DNA from: Levilactobacillus acidifarinae DSM 19394 = JCM 15949
GTDB taxonomy: Bacteria > Bacillota > Bacilli > Lactobacillales > Lactobacillaceae
Assembly: GCF_001434835.1 (NCBI RefSeq)
Contig: NZ_AZDV01000005.1
Coordinates: forward strand, 451,248 to 515,247
Direction: 5' to 3'
Length of the DNA: 64,000 nt
The notes under the pieces were generated by a model, which searched no databases, had not been told where the DNA came from, and saw only the letters and a list, made by a program, of their open reading frames with translations. This document shows, piece by piece, positions 33,957 to 41,945 of this stretch. A program made the position numbers and the translations under genes. Each line of letters begins with the position of its first letter. Position 1 is the stretch's first letter.

Positions 33957-36230
33957 ATGAAACGAATTTTCGATGTGCAACCTTGGAACGTGGTCACCCA
34001 CACCTTTGACCCCAAGGATAAGCGGCTTCAAGAATCCATGACCAGTCTTGGGAACGGCTACATGGGCATGCGCGGTGACTTTGAAGAAGGTTACAGCGGT
34101 GATTCATTACAAGGTATCTACTTGGGTGGGGTCTGGTACCCTGATAAGACCCGGGTCGGTTGGTGGAAGAACGGCTACCCGAAGTACTTCGGTAAGGTGG
34201 TTAATGCCGTCAACTTCATCAAGTTACCCATCGAAATTAACGGGCAACGCGTCGATTTAGCTAAGGACCAAATCAGCGATTTCACCCTGGATCTCGACTT
34301 ACACACGGCCGTTTTGACCCGGTCGTTCACGTTGAACCGCGGGGACGTCAAGGTCGCCTTGACCTTTGAACGTTTCTTGAGTGTGGCCCAAAAGGAACTC
34401 TCCGTCCAAAAGGTTACGGTCAAGAACTTAAGCGCCACCGCTGTGGACGTGAAGTTACTGCCCGCCATCGATGCCGACGTGATGAACGAAGAAGCCAACT
34501 ACGACGAACGGTTCTGGGACGTCCTGGCGACGGACCAACAGGCCGACCGCGGAAGCGTGATTGCTAAGACCACGCCGAACCCCTTCGGCACCCCACAGTT
34601 TACGTCCGGCATGGAAATGCGGCTGGTCAGCGACCTCGATAACGTGGCCATTGCCCAACCCAACGATAAGGAAGTTGCGACGGCTTACCAGGGGACGTTA
34701 GCTCCCCAAGCCACTACGACCTTAGAAAAGCGGGTCATCGTGGTTACGTCTCGCGACTACAAGACCCAAGACGACCTGACCGCGGCCATGCACCAACTGA
34801 GTGACCAAGTGGCCGGTGAAAGCTATGCCGACTTACTGGCCGCTCACACCCAAGTTTGGGCACAACGGTGGGAAAAGTCCGACGTCGAAATTACCGGCGA
34901 CGACGAATCCCAGCAAGGAATTCGGTTCAACCTATTCCAGTTGTTCTCAACGTACTACGGCGAAGATTCGCGGTTGAACATCGGACCCAAAGGCTTTACC
35001 GGCGAAAAGTACGGTGGCGCCACTTACTGGGACACCGAAGCCTTTGCCTTCCCGGTTTACCTGGGGATCACGGATCCTAAGGTCACCCGCAACCTGTTGA
35101 TGTACCGTTACAACCAATTACCAGGTGCCTACATCAATGCCAAGGAACAAGGCTTAAAGGGTGCCCTGTTCCCAATGGTGACCTTCGACGGGATCGAATG
35201 CCACAACGAATGGGAAATCACGTTTGAAGAAATTCACCGGAACGGTGATATCGCGTTTGCGATTTACAACTACACCCGTTACACCGGCGACGACTCCTAC
35301 GTCCTGCATCAAGGGGCGAAGGTCTTAACTGAGATTTCACGGTTCTGGGCCGACCGGGTCCACTTCAGCAAGCGTAACAACCAGTACATGATCCACGGGG
35401 TCACCGGGGCCGACGAGTACGAAAACAACGTCGACAACAACTGGGACACCAACATGCTGGCGCAATGGACGTTGAAGTACACGCTGGAAATCTTGGCCAA
35501 GGTGGACGCCGATGTCGCTAACCGCCTTGACGTTTCTGACGACGAAAAGGCCCACTGGCAGGATATTGTGGACCGGATGTACTTGCCATACGACAAGGAC
35601 TTGAACATCTTCGTACAACACGACGGGTTCTTGGACAAAGATATCGAACCGGTCAGTGCCATTCCTGCCGACCAACGGCCCATCAACCAACACTGGTCTT
35701 GGGACAAGATTTTACGGTCGCCGTACATCAAGCAAGGTGACGTCTTACAAGGAATTTGGGACTTCATCGACGACTACACGCCAGAACAAAAGAAGGCTAA
35801 CTTTGACTTCTACGAACCCCTGACGGTGCACGAATCCAGTCTTTCTCCGGCCATTCACTCGGTCTTAGCGGCGGACTTACACTACGAAGACAAGGCCGTG
35901 GAACTCTATGAACGCACGGCCCGGTTGGACTTGGACAACTACAACAACGATACTACCGATGGGCTGCACATTACGGCCATGACGGGTGGCTGGATTGCCG
36001 TGGTTCAAGGCTTCGCGGGCATGCGGGTCCGGAACGGGCAACTGCACTACGCGCCATTCTTGCCGAAGAAGTGGAATAGCTTCTCCTTCCGGCAGGTCTT
36101 CCGCGGTCGGTTGATTGAAGTCATCGTCGATAAAACTGGTGCCCACTTCAAGTTATTGAGTGGCGACCCACTGGACATTGACGTGGCTGGTAAGACGGTT
36201 TCGTTGCAGCCTAACACGGTCGTTGAATAA
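33957..36230 (+). CDS. malP: Maltose phosphorylase (GH65)
   Basis: A 757-residue glycoside hydrolase family 65 enzyme. The catalytic general acid is Glu487 in the TGADEYENNVDNN segment, and the phosphate-binding HESSLSP loop is near residue 625. The N-terminal beta-sandwich, the (alpha/alpha)6 barrel and the C-terminal beta sheet have the usual order and length. It splits maltose with phosphate to glucose and beta-glucose-1-phosphate. Beta-phosphoglucomutase, which usually follows in lactobacilli, is not found in the next genes, so it must be elsewhere. Cotranscription with the carrier is likely. GAAAGGGAG precedes the ATG. Confidence 0.94.
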   Translation: MKRIFDVQPWNVVTHTFDPKDKRLQESMTSLGNGYMGMRGDFEEGYSGDSLQGIYLGGVWYPDKTRVGWWKNGYPKYFGKVVNAVNFIKLPIEINGQRVDLAKDQISDFTLDLDLHTAVLTRSFTLNRGDVKVALTFERFLSVAQKELSVQKVTVKNLSATAVDVKLLPAIDADVMNEEANYDERFWDVLATDQQADRGSVIAKTTPNPFGTPQFTSGMEMRLVSDLDNVAIAQPNDKEVATAYQGTLAPQATTTLEKRVIVVTSRDYKTQDDLTAAMHQLSDQVAGESYADLLAAHTQVWAQRWEKSDVEITGDDESQQGIRFNLFQLFSTYYGEDSRLNIGPKGFTGEKYGGATYWDTEAFAFPVYLGITDPKVTRNLLMYRYNQLPGAYINAKEQGLKGALFPMVTFDGIECHNEWEITFEEIHRNGDIAFAIYNYTRYTGDDSYVLHQGAKVLTEISRFWADRVHFSKRNNQYMIHGVTGADEYENNVDNNWDTNMLAQWTLKYTLEILAKVDADVANRLDVSDDEKAHWQDIVDRMYLPYDKDLNIFVQHDGFLDKDIEPVSAIPADQRPINQHWSWDKILRSPYIKQGDVLQGIWDFIDDYTPEQKKANFDFYEPLTVHESSLSPAIHSVLAADLHYEDKAVELYERTARLDLDNYNNDTTDGLHITAMTGGWIAVVQGFAGMRVRNGQLHYAPFLPKKWNSFSFRQVFRGRLIEVIVDKTGAHFKLLSGDPLDIDVAGKTVSLQPNTVVE

Positions 36231-36257
36231 GGTTACATCGAGCTGTGACTAAGTAAT

Positions 36258-36282
36258 TAAAAAAAGCAGACATCATGTCTGG
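36258..36282 (-). terminator. Hairpin with minus-strand T run after malP
   Basis: CAGACA-TCA-TGTCTG with seven A on its left (36259-36265), i.e. a T run when read on the minus strand. No minus gene lies to its right. Confidence 0.35.
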
Positions 36283-36287
36283 TTGTC

Positions 36288-36322
36288 AAAAAGACGCATT
36301 CGATAATTGAATGTGTCTTTTT
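36288..36322 (+). terminator. Terminator after malP
   Basis: AAAAAGACGCATTC / GAATGTGTCTTTTT, about 14 bp with one G-T, and T-rich end. Confidence 0.88.
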
Positions 36323-36516
36323 GCGTTCAGCCTAAGTTTCACGTAAAAACGGTTCTGAAGGATAGCGTGGTCGAAATTTCGGACTGAATCTGGTGTGGGG
36401 GGTTCCGAGGACTGGACGAGGAATCGCTGTTAACGTGGGATTGCGACCGCTTCCAAATGTGATTTGTTGTATACTAGGACTAAGTAAATCTAGTAAACAG
36501 TTGAGGTGAATCAGCG

Positions 36517-39285
36517 ATGGCACAGGAGCAAGTTAAGCCAAACTTAGAGCGTGTTGGGAGCGGTGATACAGGCCAGAAACGCATTCCCATCCCTACGACC
36601 CGGAAGTATCAGGCCGTTCGGCGAGTATTAGAGGACGATTTAGGAATTCAATACCTGGACCAGATCGATCAGCAGGTCTTGGACCAGCTAGCAACGTTTA
36701 AGGGAATTGGGCCAACCAAGCTAAATGCGCTTATTGACCTGCTTACAGGCCAGGAACAACTACCGGTAGAGCGTCATGAAGTACGCAAGGCCAGCCCAAT
36801 CCCCGTGGTAACCCAGACGTATTATCCAGAGATTTTGTTAGGGGGGCTGGCGGCGTTATTACCGGCGGCAGAAACGCAAGGCGCGTTAAAGGCGTTGACA
36901 AATGTGACGGTCGCCACCGAATTAGTGACCATCTTAAAACGGGCCCAAGTTAAGTCAGGCCAGGCTAAAAAATTAGTTGCAGCTTGGCAACAAGAGGTTG
37001 GGACCTATGAAGCTTGGCGAGCCACCCATCATCAACAGACGATGACGTTCCCGAATAGTGCGAGCCAGGTGCCGCTTTTGCATCTCCAGGTGCCATTCTC
37101 GGAAACAACCGTGCTGGTAGATGCAACCGTCCAGGAAGGCCCTCAAGAGGTGGCGAATGAAGTGGCTTACCGGTTAACCACGTTAGATGAGCGGTTTGCC
37201 CATTTTGAAGCGGCCTTTCAGACAGACGTTACCGATGGAAGTCATTGGGCGGATATTTTACAGTTAGAGCAAACGCTGGTGGACCCCACGTTGGCGGAAA
37301 TCGGTCAACAAATTGGTCTGACCCGGGAACGAGTTCGACAAATTAAGGCTCGAATAAATGGCGCTCGGGATTTCTGGTCACAAATTTATCAGATTCAGAC
37401 CACCATTGCGTTACGTGACGTAGTACCTCAGTCGGCAGTGACGTTAGCGGAACTATCGCCAGCGGTTCGAACCCAAATTGCGCCCCTAGAAACGCCTATG
37501 TTGACAATTGGTCAGCTCCCGTTACTGATTACCCCCACGCTCTCACCAGAAATGCGCCGTCAGCTGATTCGCTTGGACGCACAGCTCACGGTGACGGATA
37601 ATGGGTTTACGGTCAAACGCTTGGACTTCCTAGGAGAACTGATTACCGATTTTCAGACCAAAAAGTCGGCATTAATAACGGCCATCCAGCGACAATATGG
37701 GTTTACTTATTCGTTGGGGGATACGTTATACAAGCGTCCCTTAACTGACCGGGCCTACTTTTTGAAGTTAGGAACGGATCATCCGGCCATGATTTTTTCT
37801 GGAGATGCGGCCGGAATCGCTCAACTGAAAACTATTTTTGAACAGCAGTTTCATCGTGAGCTCTTTCGTAAACCGGTGAAAAACGAAATACGGACCCTGG
37901 TTAGCAAGTTATTTCATTTGGTGGATGCGAACGAATTTACATACCTCGGTGATAATCAATTCAAATTGGCAGACCATGATAAATTATCGCCGGAACTCTG
38001 TAACCGCATTGCCAAGACGTTGAACGAGCGGTTAGCCGTGGCCCCGGAAGTTTCCGTGACGAGCCTTTATCACCAGTTCGAACACGATGCACGGCGGGCA
38101 GGGCTTATTAACCGTTACGAGTTTTACTATGAACTCCGTTACTTTTTCAAAGGTGAGTTTGAGTTTGGCCATAAAAATACGATGAATATTCGTAAAGCTG
38201 GTACCGAAACGGTGTCGCTTCAGGCTAGCCTGGAACAATATCTGCGGCAGAATCAAAATTATGCGCGGGTCGAAGACGTTTGTCAGGCCTTTGGGTGGCC
38301 GGACTACACGTTGGCTCAAACTGCCTTTTTTGCGCCAGACGTGAACATCCATGATAATTGGGTGCTGCTCCAGACGTTTACCCTACCGGACGAGTTGGTA
38401 GCGTATTTGCAACGGTTGATTGCGTTGCAGGTTGCTCAGCATCCGGACTATTTACTGGTGACGGATTTGCGTAAGCAATTATTAGTGGAAGACCATTGGC
38501 GGCAACTATTGCAGACGACACTCGCGGACACGCCCTTTGCTACGAAGTATTTGACGGAAACGACTTATTTTGCGGATATCGTAACCCGGGTCGATGCCCG
38601 GTGGCATGGACACGCTTTCGTGAAGTATCTGACGAAAAAATTCGACGATGGCCAGTTAATTTTGGACCATTTTCGGCAACCAGTCTTGTCTCGGCAGGTT
38701 ATCAGCGAATTTTATCATGAGCTCGGCTATCAGGATTCCTCGATTTACGTTATTTTGCAACGACTTCAGGCTCACCAGGAACTGATCGCAGTGGGGAATA
38801 ATCAGTTTGTGACGGCTCAAGCGTTACAACAGTGGGTAGCAGTCCCCGAACTTAGCGAACGAGTTAACCGGTACTTGGGCAAACGATTGTCGTTCTCGGA
38901 TGAACGGGCTTACTTGCCGTTGGCTAGTCAGGTAATTGACACAACGACATTACCGGCGTTGACTCACTTAGACTGGACCCCTGAACTTTTGAGTTACGTT
39001 GCGACTCAGGGGCCATACTATCGGCAGCTAGCGTGGGCGGAAACGGCGACGAATGTGTTACCAGCCGACCCGGTGATTATGGTCCGACAGGCGAGCCAGT
39101 GGACCACCATTGATGAGCTAGTGCGGGGCCTCATGGCGACGTACACTGGCAATTGGACACTCCCCAACGTTGTGCAGTATTTGAAGCAACGAGGCATTCT
39201 GACGAACATGAAAACTACAAGATTACCAAGTATCTTAAGTGAAACGTTGACTGTTGATGAGGCTCAAATGGTTCATTTAGTTTAA
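36517..39285 (+). CDS. Large protein with helix-hairpin-helix and sigma-70 region 4 motifs, unknown function
   Basis: A 922-residue soluble protein that I cannot name. Residues 29-70 hold a helix-hairpin-helix/alpha-CTD-like segment (FKGIGPTKLNALIDLL). Residues about 245-285 hold a clear sigma-70 region 4 helix-turn-helix (LAEIGQQIGLTRERVRQIKARI in two pieces: LAEIGQQIGL, TRERVRQIKARI). The remaining 600 residues appear alpha-helical with short beta pieces and may contain several winged-helix-like modules. No catalytic motif, signal peptide or membrane segment is seen. It is not a full sigma factor, because no regions 2 or 3 are visible. GAGGTGA is 8 bases before ATG 36517; a TATACT -10 lies at 36470-36475. 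A minus-strand RNA element ends at its stop codon. Confidence 0.8.
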   Translation: MAQEQVKPNLERVGSGDTGQKRIPIPTTRKYQAVRRVLEDDLGIQYLDQIDQQVLDQLATFKGIGPTKLNALIDLLTGQEQLPVERHEVRKASPIPVVTQTYYPEILLGGLAALLPAAETQGALKALTNVTVATELVTILKRAQVKSGQAKKLVAAWQQEVGTYEAWRATHHQQTMTFPNSASQVPLLHLQVPFSETTVLVDATVQEGPQEVANEVAYRLTTLDERFAHFEAAFQTDVTDGSHWADILQLEQTLVDPTLAEIGQQIGLTRERVRQIKARINGARDFWSQIYQIQTTIALRDVVPQSAVTLAELSPAVRTQIAPLETPMLTIGQLPLLITPTLSPEMRRQLIRLDAQLTVTDNGFTVKRLDFLGELITDFQTKKSALITAIQRQYGFTYSLGDTLYKRPLTDRAYFLKLGTDHPAMIFSGDAAGIAQLKTIFEQQFHRELFRKPVKNEIRTLVSKLFHLVDANEFTYLGDNQFKLADHDKLSPELCNRIAKTLNERLAVAPEVSVTSLYHQFEHDARRAGLINRYEFYYELRYFFKGEFEFGHKNTMNIRKAGTETVSLQASLEQYLRQNQNYARVEDVCQAFGWPDYTLAQTAFFAPDVNIHDNWVLLQTFTLPDELVAYLQRLIALQVAQHPDYLLVTDLRKQLLVEDHWRQLLQTTLADTPFATKYLTETTYFADIVTRVDARWHGHAFVKYLTKKFDDGQLILDHFRQPVLSRQVISEFYHELGYQDSSIYVILQRLQAHQELIAVGNNQFVTAQALQQWVAVPELSERVNRYLGKRLSFSDERAYLPLASQVIDTTTLPALTHLDWTPELLSYVATQGPYYRQLAWAETATNVLPADPVIMVRQASQWTTIDELVRGLMATYTGNWTLPNVVQYLKQRGILTNMKTTRLPSILSETLTVDEAQMVHLV

Positions 39286-39318
39286 AAAAAGGGGGTCTGG
39301 GACAAAAGTCCCAGACCC
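39284..39318 (-). terminator. Terminator of the minus-strand RNA element (perhaps also of the large gene)
   Basis: A perfect 11-bp stem GGGTCTGGGAC / GTCCCAGACCC with four-base loop (39293-39318). Seven A (39284-39290) form the T run for the minus strand; on the plus side only TTTG follows. Confidence 0.85.
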
Positions 39319-39341
39319 TTTGTGTCTCCGAACAGCTTGTG

Positions 39342-39453
39342 CCGAAACGTGCGCCAAAAGGCAGCTGGTTCCGCTTAACCCCGTAAGTCAGATAATCCAA
39401 GTTCGGGATTATCTGACTTACGACGTTAATGCTCACCAGCTAATCGCCTTTTG
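39342..39453 (-). ncRNA. Structured RNA element, copy B (minus strand)
   Basis: Same fold as copy A at 31864. Outer stem, minus strand: CAAAAGGC (+ 39446-39453), bulge GATT, AGCTGG (+ 39436-39441), pairing with CCAGCT GCCTTTTG (+ 39355-39368). Unpaired TGAGCATTAACGT, inner 17-bp perfect hairpin (+ 39374-39422 region), unpaired GGGTTAAGCGGAA, tail GCACGTTTCGGC (+ 39342-39353). It is followed by a strong minus-strand terminator, so it looks like an independent small RNA gene of roughly 180 bases. Confidence 0.72.
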
Positions 39454-39470
39454 TCCCACTCTCTTTGGGG

Positions 39471-39980
39471 TTAAACCGGGGTGTACGGGTTATCGGGGTG
39501 ATCATCCGTGGTTGATGTGGATGTCGGTTGTGAGCCCTGAGGCGTTGTTGGGGTCGGTTCGCTGAACGGCATGGGTTCGCGTTCGTGGTCCTTTTGTTGG
39601 ACTAGCGGTGACGTTTGGGCCCAGAAGAGGGGCCATTCGCCGGCGAGCGTCAGGCTTTCAAGCTCTAATTGACCCGTAATCAGAATTTGCTGGGTAATTT
39701 GAGTGTGATAGTCCGCCACCAAGTCTTGAATGATGGTCGCGTTACGGGTTAAATCGGCACTACCCAGTGCGGAGAGGTCTGCTTGGTGGGTTTGGCGTAA
39801 TTGCTTTTCTAAGTCGCGGAGGCGCCGTTCGATGGTCCGCTGGAACTTGGGTTGGTTCTGGGCGTCGTAGGCCACAGCAGGTGCGACACCCACGAAAACA
39901 GCTTCGAGGCGGGGATAGTTGTCGTCAAACGAATTGGCTTGTAAGACGTCAAATTCCCACCCAATGGATTCAACTTGCAT
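39471..39980 (-). CDS. Hypothetical cytoplasmic protein with Thr/Pro-rich tail
   Basis: A 169-residue protein I do not recognise. The first 130 residues (starting MQVESIGWEFDVLQ) mix beta and helical segments, with a charged helix TIERRLRDLEKQLRQ. The last 35 residues are Pro/Thr/Ser-rich and probably disordered. There is no signal peptide. The start at 39980 is supported by AAAGGAGA 7 bases upstream; a longer in-frame reading upstream runs through the rpsN terminator and was rejected. It is probably lactobacillus-specific. Confidence 0.65.
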   Translation of the reverse strand: MQVESIGWEFDVLQANSFDDNYPRLEAVFVGVAPAVAYDAQNQPKFQRTIERRLRDLEKQLRQTHQADLSALGSADLTRNATIIQDLVADYHTQITQQILITGQLELESLTLAGEWPLFWAQTSPLVQQKDHEREPMPFSEPTPTTPQGSQPTSTSTTDDHPDNPYTPV

Positions 39981-40046
39981 AGGGAATCTCCTTTGAGAAA
40001 ATAGTCTAGTGTCCAGTCTACGAAAGGCCAGGGAGCCTGTCAAATT

Positions 40047-40075
40047 AAAAAAGGCCCCGCCACAAGGGCGGGACC
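40047..40075 (-). terminator. Terminator after rpsN
   Basis: GGTCCCGCC / GGCGGGGCC (minus strand) with a following T run (+ AAAAAA at 40047-40052). Confidence 0.85.
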
Positions 40076-40096
40076 AGGTTAGGTTTGGGTTAGGGT

Positions 40097-40197
40097 GGGG
40101 GAGCAACTCCCCCGAGTGATGGCCGCGCCGCAACACCGTGCAACGGGGAATCACCAAGATATCACGCCTCGGTGAGATACCAGCAGGGCGTGATGTC
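40097..40197 (-). other. Two hairpins in the 3' region of rpsN
   Basis: GGGGGAG/CTCCCCC (40097-40113) and GATATCACGCC/GGCGTGATGTC (40158-40197) lie between rpsN and its terminator. They may protect the mRNA 3' end; no other role is visible. Confidence 0.45.
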
Positions 40198-40216
40198 GGT
40201 TAACGGGCTGGCCTAA

Positions 40217-40486
40217 TTACCAGCTGGCCTTCTTAACGCCAGGGATTTGACCCTTGTGCGCTAAGTCGCGGAAGTTTAACCGGGATAACCCGAATTTCCG
40301 CATGTAGGCGTGCGGCCGACCATCTAAATGATCGCGGTGGTGCATCCGAACTGGGGAAGCATCCCGGGGTAAGAGGGCCAGTCCGGCGTAATCGCCCGCC
40401 GCCTTCAATTCTGCGCGCTTAGTGGCGTATTTGGCGACCGTGGCCTCGATTTTCTTTTCTTTTGCAATCTTAGACTTTTTTGCCAT
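40217..40486 (-). CDS. rpsN: 30S ribosomal protein S14, zinc-independent form
   Basis: An 89-residue S14 with the usual C-terminal core ([30 protein letters not shown]). It has no cysteine at all, so it is the C-minus paralogue that replaces the zinc-binding S14 when zinc is scarce. The start ATG 40486 has AAAGGAGC 8 bases upstream. A Zur-box-like dyad lies directly upstream, which agrees with zinc-starvation induction as known in Bacillus. The main zinc-binding S14 is expected in the ribosomal operon elsewhere. Confidence 0.95.
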   Translation of the reverse strand: MAKKSKIAKEKKIEATVAKYATKRAELKAAGDYAGLALLPRDASPVRMHHRDHLDGRPHAYMRKFGLSRLNFRDLAHKGQIPGVKKASW

Positions 40487-40506
40487 GCGTAAAGCTCCTT
40501 TCAAAT

Positions 40507-40527
40507 AAATGATAATTATTACGCTTT
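40507..40527 (-). promoter_or_regulatory. Zur-box-like operator upstream of rpsN
   Basis: AAATGATAAT-T-ATTACGCTTT has half-sites that agree at 7 of 10 positions in inverted order and resembles the Bacillus Zur consensus (AAATCGTAAT-N-ATTACGATTT). Confidence 0.7.
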
Positions 40528-40582
40528 ACCAGATTACCATGGGGGGTATTTAGTGTCAACTTTTTTGATAACAAATCAATAT

Positions 40583-40609
40583 AAAACGCCACCGAAAATC
40601 GGTGGCGTC
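40583..40609 (-). terminator. Terminator after galM
   Basis: CGCCACCGA / TCGGTGGCG 9-bp stem with TTTTAT on the minus-strand side. Confidence 0.85.
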
Positions 40610-40622
40610 GCAAGAGGGGACT

Positions 40623-41654
40623 TTAGTAGGTTAAATCGTAGGAAACGTGGTAGGTCTGGGTCTTGCCGGCTGGCAAGGTAATGTCCCCGAACCCGTCGTG
40701 GTTCATAGAATCTGGTAAGTTTTGGGGTTCTAAGGCAACCCCCATGTAAGGTTGGCCGTCGCCGGTGGTGAGTTTCAACGACTTATCGAAGGAGTTCGCC
40801 GTGAAGACTACTAAGGCGTTGCGGTCGGATTTCATGGTGACGGAACGCTTGGACTTCGGATCGCTTAACTTGGCGATGGTCCCGTCCGTGGCTGGGTCCA
40901 GGTGGAAGACGTCGTCGAAGCCCTTTTCGGGGATGCCTTGAAGCGCGTCAATGGCTTCACCCAGATTTTGACCCTTGGAGAAGTCGTATGGCGTGTCGGC
41001 CACTGGAATCATCTTCCCGGTTGGTAACTTTTCGTCGTTTAAGTCGAGGTGTTCGTGACTGTTGACTTGTAATGTTTCGCCAACGATCAACGGTTCGTCA
41101 CTTAGGTTAAAGTACAGGTGAGACGTTGGGTTGAATAACGTGGTGGCCGTGGCGGTCCCTTCGAAGGTCAACGTGACTTGGTCGTGATTGTCCAGCGTCC
41201 AAATGATCTTAGCGGTTAAGTCACCGGGGTAGGAGTCGTCGGTACTCTTGAACGTGTGGGTCAGGATGATCTTCGCGATATCAGGGTCGCTATCATCGAT
41301 GGTCCCGTCCCAGTTGACGGTGTTAAAGCCATTAGGGCCACCGTGCAGGGTGTTTTTCCCTTCGTTGGTGTCCAAGTGGTAGGTTTGACCGTCAACCGTC
41401 ACGGTTCCGCGGGTGATCCGGCCACCGGTCCGGCCGATGCCCATGCAAACGTAGAACGGATTGTCGAGATAATTAGTCATTTTATGGTAAGATAACACCA
41501 TGTTATGTTCACCGTGGTCACCAGGGACCATGAGCTTGTGAAGCGTAGCCCCCCAGCTTAAAACGCCTAATTTAACCCCATTATCATTTTCGATTTCGTA
41601 TTGGGTGACGGGTTGGTTTTGGTAAGTGTCCCATTTCGTTGCTGTCGTTTGCAT
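40623..41654 (-). CDS. galM: Aldose 1-epimerase (mutarotase)
   Basis: A 343-residue mutarotase. The catalytic His179 lies in NPTSHLYFNL and the catalytic Glu309 in ALEPQNLPDS; GRTGGRI and the LHGG motif are also present. It interconverts alpha and beta anomers of glucose or galactose, useful after maltose phosphorolysis. It is monocistronic, with a CGGACA/TATAAT promoter and a cre site just downstream of the -10. Confidence 0.94.
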   Translation of the reverse strand: MQTTATKWDTYQNQPVTQYEIENDNGVKLGVLSWGATLHKLMVPGDHGEHNMVLSYHKMTNYLDNPFYVCMGIGRTGGRITRGTVTVDGQTYHLDTNEGKNTLHGGPNGFNTVNWDGTIDDSDPDIAKIILTHTFKSTDDSYPGDLTAKIIWTLDNHDQVTLTFEGTATATTLFNPTSHLYFNLSDEPLIVGETLQVNSHEHLDLNDEKLPTGKMIPVADTPYDFSKGQNLGEAIDALQGIPEKGFDDVFHLDPATDGTIAKLSDPKSKRSVTMKSDRNALVVFTANSFDKSLKLTTGDGQPYMGVALEPQNLPDSMNHDGFGDITLPAGKTQTYHVSYDLTY

Positions 41655-41687
41655 AAGCCGTTCCTCGATTCTTTTATAATTAGTTTA

Positions 41688-41729
41688 ATAAAGCGTTTTC
41701 ATTATAATATCTATTTTATTTTTTGTCCG
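41688..41729 (-). promoter_or_regulatory. galM promoter and cre site
   Basis: On the minus strand the -35 CGGACA (+ 41724-41729) and -10 TATAAT (+ 41701-41706) are 17 bases apart. TGAAAACGCTTTAT (+ 41688-41701) follows directly and differs from the cre pattern at one position, so CcpA would act as a block at the start of transcription. Confidence 0.7.
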
Positions 41730-41732
41730 GAT

Positions 41733-41760
41733 AATTGTCAAATTATTTTCGCTGACAATT
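41733..41760. repeat. 8-bp inverted repeat between galM and the DUF915 gene
   Basis: AATTGTCA and TGACAATT separated by 12 bases, upstream of both divergent promoters; a possible operator. Confidence 0.5.
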
Positions 41761-41776
41761 TTGGTTAAACGAGCGG

Positions 41777-41804
41777 TTGAATGGTAATCAATTATTGATA
41801 TAAT
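41777..41804 (+). promoter_or_regulatory. Upstream promoter of the third DUF915 gene, with palindrome in the spacer
   Basis: TTGAAT (41777-41782) and TATAAT (41799-41804) are 16 bases apart. The palindrome ATCAATTATTGAT (41787-41799) fills the spacer, as a repressor site would. Confidence 0.5.
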
Positions 41805-41892
41805 AGGATTTTGACCTAATTTAAATTTGTACAGATAAATTATTTAACGAAGTCGTTTAGGGAGTATAAATATTCAGAAAGCGAAACTTACC

Positions 41893-41921
41893 TTGTGCAC
41901 AATTAAAAAAACTGGCATAAT
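41893..41921 (+). promoter_or_regulatory. Downstream promoter of the third DUF915 gene
   Basis: TTGTGC (41893-41898) and CATAAT (41916-41921), 17 bases apart, 25 bases before the start codon. Confidence 0.55.
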
Positions 41922-41945
41922 GAATGAGTTTAGGAGGAATACGGT

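Noticed and set aside
39981..40157. N-terminal extension of the hypothetical gene ending at 39471
   Set aside because: The extension runs through the rpsN terminator hairpin and lacks a ribosome binding site, while ATG 39980 has a strong one.
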